Below are positions 12,372 to 21,456 of a stretch of DNA of 64,000 bases, one piece after another; the stretch's first letter is position 1, and the number at the start of each line of letters is the position of its first letter. The translations under genes were made by a program, and so were the position numbers. This DNA is from an uncultured Pelagibacteraceae bacterium. Its GTDB lineage: Bacteria > Pseudomonadota > Alphaproteobacteria > Pelagibacterales > Pelagibacteraceae. Where the stretch lies: the NCBI GenBank assembly GCA_902586485.1, contig CACIHO010000002.1, positions 62,001-126,000 on the forward strand. The letters run 5' to 3'. Under the pieces are notes generated by a model, which was given only the letters and a program-made list of their open reading frames with translations, was not told where the DNA came from and made no database searches.

Positions 12372-13140
12372 AAAAAATATTGGGGCAGAAATAATTGTAA
12401 ATTTAAAAGAAATTACAAATAAAGATATTTTAAAAATTAAAAAAGCACTGAATAAGTATGGAATGTTATATTTTAAGGAACAAAAATTGACTTCTAAACT
12501 TTACATTAAGTTTGCAAAATATTTCGGAAATTTAGCCAATTATCCAAGACTAAAAGGTTTAAATAAAAAATTTCCTCAAATTACAGTAGTGCAAAGAAAA
12601 TCAACTGATAAAGGACCAAGTTTTGGTGAACAGTTTCATACCGATTCAATTTATACAAAAAAGCCACCAAGATTTACAATGTTGCTTTCTAAACTTGTGC
12701 CAAAAAAAGGAAAAGCTAATACAGAATTTTGTTCACAATATCTTGCTTATAAAGAATTACCAAATTCAATAAAAAGAAAATTTAAAAATATTAAAGCTAA
12801 ATATTCCTCTGAAGGTCCAATTTCGGTTACAACAAAAGAAAGAGTAAAAGAAAAAGGAAAAAATATTAAAGAACTTAAATCTTCACATAAAATAATTAGA
12901 AAAATCAGTGCAAATCATTCGATTTATTGTAGTCCAGGACACTTTGTTGGTTTTAGTTCAAAAATAAAAAATCAAGAAAAGTTAAAAAAATTTTTATTTA
13001 AGCATCAAATAAAGAAGAAGTTTCAATTTTCATTGCCTTGGGAAAAAAATCAATTGGCTATATGGGATAACAGATCTATGCTTCATCAAGCAACACCCTT
13101 TAAAGGAAATAGAATAATGCATAGAATAACGATTAAATAA
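12349..13140 (+). CDS. TauD/TfdA family dioxygenase
   Basis: FGEQFHTDSIYTKKPPRFTML (HxD) and LAIWDNRSMLHQATPF (distal His) motifs. Confidence 0.8.
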   Translation: MLKIIPNKKNIGAEIIVNLKEITNKDILKIKKALNKYGMLYFKEQKLTSKLYIKFAKYFGNLANYPRLKGLNKKFPQITVVQRKSTDKGPSFGEQFHTDSIYTKKPPRFTMLLSKLVPKKGKANTEFCSQYLAYKELPNSIKRKFKNIKAKYSSEGPISVTTKERVKEKGKNIKELKSSHKIIRKISANHSIYCSPGHFVGFSSKIKNQEKLKKFLFKHQIKKKFQFSLPWEKNQLAIWDNRSMLHQATPFKGNRIMHRITIK

Positions 13141-13143
13141 TTT

Positions 13144-14070
13144 ATGTTCACAATTTTTTTAGGACTAACTCCATTTATATTTATTACTTTTTTAGGGTTT
13201 GTATTTGGTAAGTTAAAAGTCTTAGACCTTAGTCATGCTAAAATTTTAAATCTTTTCTTGTTCTATATTGCGGTCCCCGCATTGATCATTAAGCTAATAG
13301 CACAAAATGAAATTGGACAAGTAGATTTCAAACAAATTTTCTCTTATTTAATTATGCAATCGATATGTGGAATTATCGCTTACTTAATTACTTCAAAATA
13401 TTTTAAAAGATCAATCCCTGAGTCAATTATTTGGGCTTTAACAGTTGCATTATCAAACCATGTGACTTTGCTTTTGCCAATAACAGAAATATATTTTCAA
13501 CAAGATGTAATTACACAAGTTGCAAGTATCATATTAATGGATGGGATAATTTTATTATCTGTAATTGCTTTTTTTCTAGAATTATCGACAAAAAAAAATG
13601 TAAATTTATTTAATTTTATTAAAAATTTATTTTTAAACCCATTTATTCTTTCAATAATTATAGGTTTATTTTTTTTATTATTAAATTTAAATATTGATCA
13701 AACACCGATTGAATACACTTTGTCTAAACTTGCAGCATGTGTTTCACCAGTTGGATTGTTTGCAATTGGCATAACTCTTTCATTTTATACTAAAAATGTA
13801 ATTAACAAATTATCCGTTTCTATTTCAGTTTTAAAATTAGTCATTTCCCCGATAATCCTATTGTTAATTGGATTAATGTTTTTTAATGCAGGATTACCAG
13901 CTGAAATACCAGGTGCTTTCTTCGTGAGTGTTGCACCTTGTGGAGTTACTTCTATAGTTTTATGTGCTGCTTATAATGTAAGTCCCGAAAATATAATAAA
14001 AGCAATTTTTGTCTCTACAATTGCTTCTATAGGTACTATATTTTTTGCAATTAAGTATTTAACTCTATAA
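13144..14070 (+). CDS. AEC family transporter
   Basis: Multi-TM protein with ALSNHVTLLLPI and AFFVSVAPCGVTSIVLCAAYNV typical of auxin efflux carrier-type permeases. Confidence 0.8.
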   Translation: MFTIFLGLTPFIFITFLGFVFGKLKVLDLSHAKILNLFLFYIAVPALIIKLIAQNEIGQVDFKQIFSYLIMQSICGIIAYLITSKYFKRSIPESIIWALTVALSNHVTLLLPITEIYFQQDVITQVASIILMDGIILLSVIAFFLELSTKKNVNLFNFIKNLFLNPFILSIIIGLFFLLLNLNIDQTPIEYTLSKLAACVSPVGLFAIGITLSFYTKNVINKLSVSISVLKLVISPIILLLIGLMFFNAGLPAEIPGAFFVSVAPCGVTSIVLCAAYNVSPENIIKAIFVSTIASIGTIFFAIKYLTL

Positions 14071-15048
14071 TAATTTATCTAGAGGACTAACTTCTCCAAT
14101 TTTAAAAATAATTGCATCTTCTTTATTAAAACCATATTTTTCAGCATTATCTTTAAATCTAATTGGGGGTTCCATAATCGGTTCTAATGACAAAACAAAT
14201 GTTCCCCAATGCATCCCTAATACTTTTTTACTTTTTAGGTCTTGCGCAACATTCAGGGCTTCTTCTGGTGTAGTATGATAAATAGTTTTATCAAACATTG
14301 GTTTGAAGTTATAAGCACCAATATTAATCATTGTAAGATCTACAGGACCATATTTTTTTCCTAGTTCTTTGTAGATTTCCCCATAACCTGTGTCACATGC
14401 AAATAAAATTTTTTTATTTTTATATTCTATAAGAAAATTACCCCACAAAGTTTTATTTGTGTCTGTTAAACTTCTCTTTGACCAATGAACTGCAGGAAGT
14501 AAAGAAATTTTCAGATGCTCATTAATAATTATTTGATCATACCAATCCATTTCATTTACATCTTTATATCCTTTAAAATATTTACCAAGATTTAGTGGGG
14601 TTAATACTTTTGCACTCTTAAAAGGAAAATTTCTAATTGTTGACATGTCCTGATGATCGTAATGATTATGAGTGAGTAAAAATATATCTGTTTTAGGTAT
14701 CTCGTTTAATTTTATTGCAGGATTAGTAAATCTTTTTGGACCAAAGATTAGTGGTCCAGCATTCTTTGAAAATACAGGATCTGTTATAATTGTAGTTCCA
14801 CCTAATTTTATAAGATATGTCGCGTGACCTATCCAAGCAATATAATCATTGTCTTTATATTTTTCTAAATCAGCTAATACTTTTTGTTTTTCAATAACAT
14901 GTTCTTTTGGATAAGTTAAATCAACTTTTTTTCTCAATTTACTGAAAGTTCTATAAGAAAATTTTCCTGACCTAGATATTATTACCGGAGATCCTTTTGG
15001 ATTCCTGAAAGTACCATCAGGCAAATGATGATAAGGTCTTTCTTTCAT
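14065..15048 (-). CDS. MBL-fold metallo-hydrolase (NAPE-PLD/UlaG-like)
   Basis: WIGHATYLIKLGGTTIITDPVF, LLTHNHYDHQD, CDTGYGEIYKELGKKYGPVDLTMINIGAY. Confidence 0.88.
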   Translation of the reverse strand: MKERPYHHLPDGTFRNPKGSPVIISRSGKFSYRTFSKLRKKVDLTYPKEHVIEKQKVLADLEKYKDNDYIAWIGHATYLIKLGGTTIITDPVFSKNAGPLIFGPKRFTNPAIKLNEIPKTDIFLLTHNHYDHQDMSTIRNFPFKSAKVLTPLNLGKYFKGYKDVNEMDWYDQIIINEHLKISLLPAVHWSKRSLTDTNKTLWGNFLIEYKNKKILFACDTGYGEIYKELGKKYGPVDLTMINIGAYNFKPMFDKTIYHTTPEEALNVAQDLKSKKVLGMHWGTFVLSLEPIMEPPIRFKDNAEKYGFNKEDAIIFKIGEVSPLDKLL

Positions 15049-15049
15049 A

Positions 15050-16144
15050 TTATTTTTTTTTCTCCATTAACCACAAGCTATTTCCTGCAAGAAAATATAT
15101 TTTTCCATTAACAGGGTGAACTTGTATGTCTCTTATTCTTCCAATTTTATCTTTGAAAATAATTGTTTCTTCAATATTAGACAAATTTTGAAAGTTTAAT
15201 TTTCTCATTGATTTATCTTTTAAAGAAGTAATTAACGCTTCGCCATTCCATTCACTAAATTCTTTTCCCTTATAAATAGTTATAGCACTTGCTGCTATTG
15301 AAGGTACCCAGTATTGGATTGCCTTAGTAAAACCTGGTTTCCATTTAGGTCCAATCTTTGAGCCTGAATAATTTGTTCCACCCCAACCTAAAATTTTCCA
15401 ACCATAATTTTCTCCCTTTTTAATCTCACCAAACCAATCACCACCTTTTGCACCATGGTTGCTTGCATAAATTTTTCCATCAAAAGAGGAATAGGTTAGA
15501 CCTTGAGGATTACGAACGCCAATTTGATAAATTTCTGGTAGCCAATTTGACTTTCCTTCAAACTTAGGGTTATCTTTTGGAATACTACCATCTAAATGAA
15601 TTCTGATAATACTTCCAGGATGTTTTGTTGGATCTTGAGCAATCATGCCTCCACCTCTTTCTCCAGCGGATGCAAAAAGATAATTATCTTTTATAGTTAA
15701 TCTTGAGCCAAAATGATAACCAGATTCTATTGGTGGTTCAGCTTGAAATATATTTTCGAAATCTAAATTTTTTTTATTTAATTTAGCCTTTGCAATCGAA
15801 GTACTTGTTTTCCAATCCCCTCTATTTTCTGAATAAGAAATCCATAAGTGATTATCTTGGTAAATAATATCTAATAAACCCCCTTGCCCGTGTACAAAAT
15901 AATTTAAGTTATGTTCAACCTCATAAACTTCCTGAGAAATAATATTTACTATTTTTATTTTTCCAGTTTTTTCAGTGATAATAAGCTCTTCATTACTTAT
16001 AAAAGATGATCCCCATGGGTCACTTAAATCTACCAATTTTTTAAAAGTTAAATTTTCAGAAAAACTTTTCGATGAAAATAATAAAAGGAAAAATATCGAT
16101 AAAAAATATTTGATCACTTTATGAAAGTTTAGATCTACCACCAT
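15050..16144 (-). CDS. PQQ-dependent sugar dehydrogenase-like (glucose/sorbosone dehydrogenase) exported protein
   Basis: Signal peptide, then GGLLDIIY, GSRLTIKDNYLFASAGERG, GVRNPQGL, NHGAKGGDWFGEIKKGENYGW, DIQVHPVNGKIYFL. Confidence 0.88.
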   Translation of the reverse strand: MVVDLNFHKVIKYFLSIFFLLLFSSKSFSENLTFKKLVDLSDPWGSSFISNEELIITEKTGKIKIVNIISQEVYEVEHNLNYFVHGQGGLLDIIYQDNHLWISYSENRGDWKTSTSIAKAKLNKKNLDFENIFQAEPPIESGYHFGSRLTIKDNYLFASAGERGGGMIAQDPTKHPGSIIRIHLDGSIPKDNPKFEGKSNWLPEIYQIGVRNPQGLTYSSFDGKIYASNHGAKGGDWFGEIKKGENYGWKILGWGGTNYSGSKIGPKWKPGFTKAIQYWVPSIAASAITIYKGKEFSEWNGEALITSLKDKSMRKLNFQNLSNIEETIIFKDKIGRIRDIQVHPVNGKIYFLAGNSLWLMEKKK

Positions 16145-16829
16145 CTACAGCAATTATTTGGCCTGTAACCCAAGAACTATCTTCTGTTAGTAAGAATTTA
16201 GCAAGAGCAGCGGAGTCTTTACCTTCTCCCAATCTTTTAAGGGGATGTGCTTTTGCAATACCTTCAGCTATAGCAGTATTTTTTAACATTGGTTCTGCTA
16301 TTTTAGATTTTGTTAAACTTGGTGCCACACAATTTACTCTTATGTTTGGAGCGAACTCTGCTGCAAGAGAAACCGTCAATCCCTCAACAGCTGCTTTTGC
16401 TGATGCTATGATTGCATGATTGGTAAAACCTCTTTGAGCAGCAACAGTTGAAAATAACACTATTGAACCTTTATTTTTTTTTAAACTTTCCTGATATCCT
16501 TTAATAGATTCTACAGCAGAATAAAGATTAAGTTTCATGCATTTCTGAAAGTCTTGTTCATTTATCATTCTTAATGGTTTTAAATCAATTGAACCGACAC
16601 AATAAGCTAAGCCTTTAATTTCAGAAATATCTGATTTAATTTTTTCTATAAACCCATCCTCTAAAACATCTGCAACTGTATGTGAGCATCCAAGTTTTTC
16701 AGAGACAGAGCTAAGTTCACTTTCATTTCTTCCAACTAAATGAATATCGTTTCCAGAGTTTTTTAATTGTTCTGCTAAACTTGACCCAATAGAACCTGTC
16801 GCACCAAAAATTACATATTTTTCTGACAT
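16119..16829 (-). CDS. SDR family oxidoreductase
   Basis: GATGSIGSSLAEQL, A.....AAVEGLTVSLAAEFAPNIRVNCVAPS, VTGQIIAVDGG. Confidence 0.93.
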   Translation of the reverse strand: MSEKYVIFGATGSIGSSLAEQLKNSGNDIHLVGRNESELSSVSEKLGCSHTVADVLEDGFIEKIKSDISEIKGLAYCVGSIDLKPLRMINEQDFQKCMKLNLYSAVESIKGYQESLKKNKGSIVLFSTVAAQRGFTNHAIIASAKAAVEGLTVSLAAEFAPNIRVNCVAPSLTKSKIAEPMLKNTAIAEGIAKAHPLKRLGEGKDSAALAKFLLTEDSSWVTGQIIAVDGGRSKLS

Positions 16830-16856
16830 AAAAAATTTTATTAGTTATATTTAACT

Positions 16857-18347
16857 ATGAAGTTATTTTTTATACTTGGTAATCAATTATTTCCAACAAA
16901 ATACCTAGACCGCTTCAAAAAAGACCACCTATTTTTTATGGCTGAAGATAAGGGTTTATGCACCTATGAAAAGCATCATAAACAAAAAATTTTATTATTT
17001 CTATCTTCTATGCGTTCTTATGCAGACCGATTAAGAAAAAACAAATTTAAATTAGATTACTTTAAAATCGAAGATAAAGAATTTAATGAAGATTATTTAA
17101 AAAAATTAAAAAAAATAATTACACAAAAAAAAGTAAATGAAATTTCAAGTTTTGAAGTGGAGGATAAATTTTTTGAAAAAAAAATTTCACAATTTTTAAA
17201 AAAAGAAAAAATACACTGGAATATTATTCAAACTCCTATGTTTTTAAATTCAAGAGCTGAATTTAAAAATTATTTATCAAAATCGAAAAAACCTTTTATG
17301 GCAACTTTCTACAAAGATGTTAGAAAAAAATCTGGAATATTGATGGGTTCAGATGGTAATCCAATCGGGGGCAAATGGAGTTTTGATGAAGATAACAGAA
17401 ATAAATTGCCTAAAAATATTTCAATTCCTAAATTTCCAAAAATAAATGAAACCATTCATACAAAAAAATTAAAGCCTATTATTGAAAAGGAATTTAAAAA
17501 TCACCCTGGGAGTACAAATAATTTTTGGTTTGCAACGGAATATGAAGATGTAGTTAAACTATTGAATTTTTTTATAAAAGAAAAATCTAATCTTTTTGGT
17601 GATTATGAGGATGCAGTTGATCAAAAAGATAATATCCTGTTCCATAGTGCATTAAGTCCTTACATAAATTTAGGTTTAATAACTCCTGAATTTGTTGTCC
17701 AAAAAGTTTTAGACTTTCACAAGAAAAATAAAATTAGAATGAATTCTTTAGAGGGTTACATTCGTCAAGTGATTGGTTGGCGAGAATTTATGCGAGGAAT
17801 TTATCAGTCATACTCTCGAGAAATGGAAACTGGAAATTTTTTTAAACAAAATAGAAAAATGAAAACTTCTTGGTACGACGGTACCACTGGTCTTCCACCT
17901 TTGGATTATGCAATTAAAAATGCCGTAAATCATGGTTGGTCCCATCACATTGAAAGGTTAATGATTTTATCAAACATTATGAACCTTTGTGAAATTAAGC
18001 CAACAATTGTTTACAAGTGGTTCATGGAAATGTTTGTAGACTCCTCAGATTGGGTAATGGTTCCTAATGTTTATGGAATGGGATTATTTAGTGATGGAGG
18101 AATTTTTGCTACCAAACCTTATATTTGTGGATCTGCATATTTTATGAAAATGATGGACTTCAAGAAAGGTGATTGGTGTAACACCATGGATGGTTTGTAC
18201 TGGAGGTTCATCGATCGAAATAGAAAATTTTTTTTAAAAAATCCTCGTTTGTCGATGATGGTGAGGATATTTGACAAAATGAAATCTGAAAGAAAAAAAT
18301 TAATTTTATCAGAAGCCGATAAATTTATTAAACAAAATACAATTTGA
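16857..18347 (+). CDS. Cryptochrome/photolyase family protein (deoxyribodipyrimidine photolyase-related, FeS-BCP/CryPro-like clade)
   Basis: MKLFFILGNQLFP...FFMAEDKGLCTYEKHHKQK, LEGYIRQVIGWREFMRGIY, HHIERLMILSNIMNLC. Confidence 0.9.
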   Translation: MKLFFILGNQLFPTKYLDRFKKDHLFFMAEDKGLCTYEKHHKQKILLFLSSMRSYADRLRKNKFKLDYFKIEDKEFNEDYLKKLKKIITQKKVNEISSFEVEDKFFEKKISQFLKKEKIHWNIIQTPMFLNSRAEFKNYLSKSKKPFMATFYKDVRKKSGILMGSDGNPIGGKWSFDEDNRNKLPKNISIPKFPKINETIHTKKLKPIIEKEFKNHPGSTNNFWFATEYEDVVKLLNFFIKEKSNLFGDYEDAVDQKDNILFHSALSPYINLGLITPEFVVQKVLDFHKKNKIRMNSLEGYIRQVIGWREFMRGIYQSYSREMETGNFFKQNRKMKTSWYDGTTGLPPLDYAIKNAVNHGWSHHIERLMILSNIMNLCEIKPTIVYKWFMEMFVDSSDWVMVPNVYGMGLFSDGGIFATKPYICGSAYFMKMMDFKKGDWCNTMDGLYWRFIDRNRKFFLKNPRLSMMVRIFDKMKSERKKLILSEADKFIKQNTI

Positions 18348-18475
18348 TGAAAAAGGAAAATTTACCAACAAAAATTTGTCTAGTTTGCAAAAGACCATTT
18401 ACTTGGCGAAAAAAATGGAAGTTGAATTGGGATAGAGTAAAATATTGTTCCAAGAAGTGTTCTAAGTTAAGTTAA
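18347..18475 (+). CDS. DUF2256 small zinc-ribbon-like protein
   Basis: Not in the ORF track. ATG at 18347 overlaps the photolyase stop (TGATG); translation MKKENLPTKICLVCKRPFTWRKKWKLNWDRVKYCSKKCSKLS*; CxxC and CxxxC pairs as in DUF2256. Confidence 0.85.
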   Translation: MKKENLPTKICLVCKRPFTWRKKWKLNWDRVKYCSKKCSKLS

Positions 18476-18480
18476 GCTTA

Positions 18481-19200
18481 GTGAATATAATAGTACTACA
18501 GCACATTAAAATAGAAGACCCAGGGTATATTAAAGATTTAATGCTAGCTGATGGATTTAATTTAACTATCATTGAATTAGATGAAGGTGAAAAAATACCA
18601 GACGATTTAAGTAAATTTGATGGAATGTTTTGCATGGGGGGGCCAATGGATACCTATATGGAACAAGAATATCCTTGGTTAATAGAGGAAAAAAAAGCAA
18701 TTAAAGAATTTGTTATTAATCTAAAAAAACCTTATTTAGGTTTTTGTTTAGGTTGTCAGCTTTTAGGTGAGGTAGTTGGTGGAAAAGTAGTTAAATCTAA
18801 ACCAGCAGAAATAGGGATTATGGATATTAATTTCTCTAATGAAAAAGATGAAGATAAATTATTTTCAAAATTTCCTAATACGATTAAAAGTTTACAATGG
18901 CATTCTTATGAGGTTCAGGGTATTGAAAATAATAAAGATGTAACTTTATTAGCCTCTTCACCAATCACAAAGTATCAAATTTTTAAATATCAAAATCATG
19001 CTTATGGAATTCAATTTCATATAGAAATAAAAGATACTACGGTTAATGAATGGGGATGTGTTCCGGAGTATAAAAAAGCTTTGGAAGATCAGCTTGGTAA
19101 TGGTGCATTAGAAAAGTTTGATCAATCTGCAAAAGATAACATGAAAGATATGAATAACTACTCTACAATCCTTTATAATAATTTTAAAAAACTTTTATGA
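18481..19200 (+). CDS. Type 1 glutamine amidotransferase (GMP synthase-like)
   Basis: GMFCMGGPMDTY, KPYLGFCLGCQLLGEVVGG, YGIQFHIE motifs. Confidence 0.88.
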   Translation: MNIIVLQHIKIEDPGYIKDLMLADGFNLTIIELDEGEKIPDDLSKFDGMFCMGGPMDTYMEQEYPWLIEEKKAIKEFVINLKKPYLGFCLGCQLLGEVVGGKVVKSKPAEIGIMDINFSNEKDEDKLFSKFPNTIKSLQWHSYEVQGIENNKDVTLLASSPITKYQIFKYQNHAYGIQFHIEIKDTTVNEWGCVPEYKKALEDQLGNGALEKFDQSAKDNMKDMNNYSTILYNNFKKLL

Positions 19201-19418
19201 ATAATAAAATTTTCGAATGGGCAGGGGTTATAACTGCAATATTGTACTCTTTGTTTGTCGCTTTAAATATAGGCATAGAATTTTTCGGTTTTTGTCTGCT
19301 GTTATTGTCAGCCATTTTAATTGGAATTTGGGCCTATAGGGGTGGTCATAAAGGAATTTTATTATTACAATTTTTTTATGCGACCGCTGGAATTATTGGG
19401 ATGGTTCGTTGGTTTTAA
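19197..19418 (+). CDS. Small membrane protein
   Basis: 73 aa hydrophobic, start overlaps previous stop. Confidence 0.55.
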   Translation: MNNKIFEWAGVITAILYSLFVALNIGIEFFGFCLLLLSAILIGIWAYRGGHKGILLLQFFYATAGIIGMVRWF

Positions 19419-20554
19419 TTAAAGCTTGAAACTATCTTGGGAATATAATTTTTAAAATTAAAAAAACCTTTATTGCAGTATTGCCAAGCTAATTGATCAA
19501 GATTTCTATATAAAAAATCTATCTTTAAATTATTAGAATTTAAAAAATCTAAATTTTCACCTACAGTTGGATACAAACAGTAATAATTTTCAATATTTTT
19601 TAATTCACTTATATCTATAACTTGATAATCAATAGATTGATTTTTTAATCTTTGTTCTTGGTCTTCTATTAAATGAGATTTAAATTTCACTAATTTTTCA
19701 CTGAGTTTTATTGCTCTATTTTCATTTTTATTAGAAACTAAGTAAATTTTCTTAAAGTCGTTTTCCTTAAAGTCAGTGATTTCAAATGAGAGATTATTTT
19801 CAAAAATTAAAAGATTCTTATTCTCAATATTTTGTGGGTTATTGAAATCCCGTTTAATTATTTGGTAAGATTTTTCAGATACTTTTGGAGGAGCATTTTC
19901 ATTTAATTCAATATTTTGAAATCTATTGTTAGTAAATTTTTTGATATTCCATTCGCTTGCAAGGTAATGTTTGCCCTGAGTTTGAACTCCAGCCACCCAT
20001 CGCCATCCAAGGGTATTCGATGCTGCATCTCCATCATAAAGATTTTGCATAAAAAATTCTGCACCCAATTGCCAAGGTAATTCTAAAGTAAAAATCCAAA
20101 TACTAGCAAACCACATTCTTGTGTGATTATGCAAATAATTGTTTTCTTTAAGCTCTTTCACCCACTCATTAAAGCAATCTATGTTTGTTTTTCCCTCAAT
20201 TGCATTAAGATAATTTTGATTATTTTGAAATTCATTTCTAATTTGATTTAATTCGATAAGGTAATCTGACCAAACATTCGGTCTTAGTTCTAACCAACCT
20301 TTCCAATACGTTCGCCATAGAACTTCTTGAATAAACTTTTCATTTTTTGAAAAAGAAAATTTACTTAGAGCTTTCTGAATGACTTCTTTTTCATTAATTA
20401 TTCCATGAGTTATATATGGTGATAAGCAAGATATATTAGATCTTTTTTCAGGTCCAAAATCAAAATTTCTTAATTTTGAATATTCTCCAAGATTATTCTC
20501 AACAAAATTATTTAATTGATTTAAGGCCTTAACCCTTGAAGCTTCAAATATCAT
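19415..20554 (-). CDS. Photolyase-like FAD-binding domain protein
   Basis: VLWRTYWKGWLELRP, LHNHTRMWFASIWIFTLELPWQLGAEFFMQNLYDGDAASNTLGWRWVAGVQTQGKHY: photolyase FAD domain, at the N-terminus of the ORF. Confidence 0.85.
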   Translation of the reverse strand: MIFEASRVKALNQLNNFVENNLGEYSKLRNFDFGPEKRSNISCLSPYITHGIINEKEVIQKALSKFSFSKNEKFIQEVLWRTYWKGWLELRPNVWSDYLIELNQIRNEFQNNQNYLNAIEGKTNIDCFNEWVKELKENNYLHNHTRMWFASIWIFTLELPWQLGAEFFMQNLYDGDAASNTLGWRWVAGVQTQGKHYLASEWNIKKFTNNRFQNIELNENAPPKVSEKSYQIIKRDFNNPQNIENKNLLIFENNLSFEITDFKENDFKKIYLVSNKNENRAIKLSEKLVKFKSHLIEDQEQRLKNQSIDYQVIDISELKNIENYYCLYPTVGENLDFLNSNNLKIDFLYRNLDQLAWQYCNKGFFNFKNYIPKIVSSFN

Positions 20555-20560
20555 TTTAAA

Positions 20561-20941
20561 TTATTTTGATTTTTTTTTCTTAAGACCTAATTTGTCACTA
20601 TGTCTTAGTCTTAAAACAACAATGGCTCCAGCTATTAACAAAATTGCTACTGCTTCATAAACAAGTGCAGTAGGATCCATTTCTTTGCCTTGTAGAATAA
20701 TAAATCGTGCCAGGGCGGTAATCGCAATAAGAAGTGGTAGGGTAATACTAATAGATTGTTGGTTCCAAAAAACCCTAACCATTGCTAGTACCTCCAAATA
20801 AAGAAACATTAAAAGCAAATCTGCTAATGTAACAGATTGATTTAAAAACATGTTTTTCATTTCAATCCCAACAGCAATAACAGTACTGATTAAGATAATA
20901 ACCATTAATGCTAACTGTAAGTTTTTTGCTATCTTATCCAT
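20561..20941 (-). CDS. PsiE-family membrane protein
   Basis: LLMFLYLEVLAMVRVFWNQQSISITLPLLIAITALARFIIL. Confidence 0.82.
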   Translation of the reverse strand: MDKIAKNLQLALMVIILISTVIAVGIEMKNMFLNQSVTLADLLLMFLYLEVLAMVRVFWNQQSISITLPLLIAITALARFIILQGKEMDPTALVYEAVAILLIAGAIVVLRLRHSDKLGLKKKKSK

Positions 20942-21399
20942 TATTTATCTTTACTAAAAGGTAACCATTTTTCAATTGCAGATTTTAAGGGACCATCATA
21001 AGGGATTGAATAAGAATTCGGGTTTGGACTTGTTAAAACTTCAATTCCTTTTGAAAATACAAAAATAAATACTATTACAAAAACTATGACCATGATTTTA
21101 AAAGGATCAAAATTTTTTGTTTGAAAAACACTTGCAGACTTTTCCTCTGCTCTATGGAATTGTTTAAAAGTCATATAGACGGCAAATATTAAACCGATAT
21201 GAGCTAAAAAAAGTCCAGCCCAACCAAATGCAAAAGTTGTGTAAGAAAAAACATATAAACTAAAAACAGTAGTCCAAATAAAACTTAAAACTAAAAGAAT
21301 TTGTAATCTAACTGTTTTAGGAAGTGCGCGTAGATCATTCTTACTATCGTCAAATAAAATATTTGCAGCATCTCTCATCCAATTCTTTATTGATTCCAT
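20941..21399 (-). CDS. Hypothetical membrane protein
   Basis: Three to four hydrophobic segments; overlaps start of PsiE-like gene. Confidence 0.55.
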   Translation of the reverse strand: MESIKNWMRDAANILFDDSKNDLRALPKTVRLQILLVLSFIWTTVFSLYVFSYTTFAFGWAGLFLAHIGLIFAVYMTFKQFHRAEEKSASVFQTKNFDPFKIMVIVFVIVFIFVFSKGIEVLTSPNPNSYSIPYDGPLKSAIEKWLPFSKDK

Positions 21400-21456
21400 G
21401 ATCTAAGGATATAATTTTTAGTGATTTAAACAAATGTTAATTTGTCCTAAACGATA

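Noticed and set aside
18633-18642. G7 run in the amidotransferase gene as a phase-variation tract
   Set aside because: Encodes the conserved MGGP motif (ATG GGG GGG CCA), which requires most of the run.
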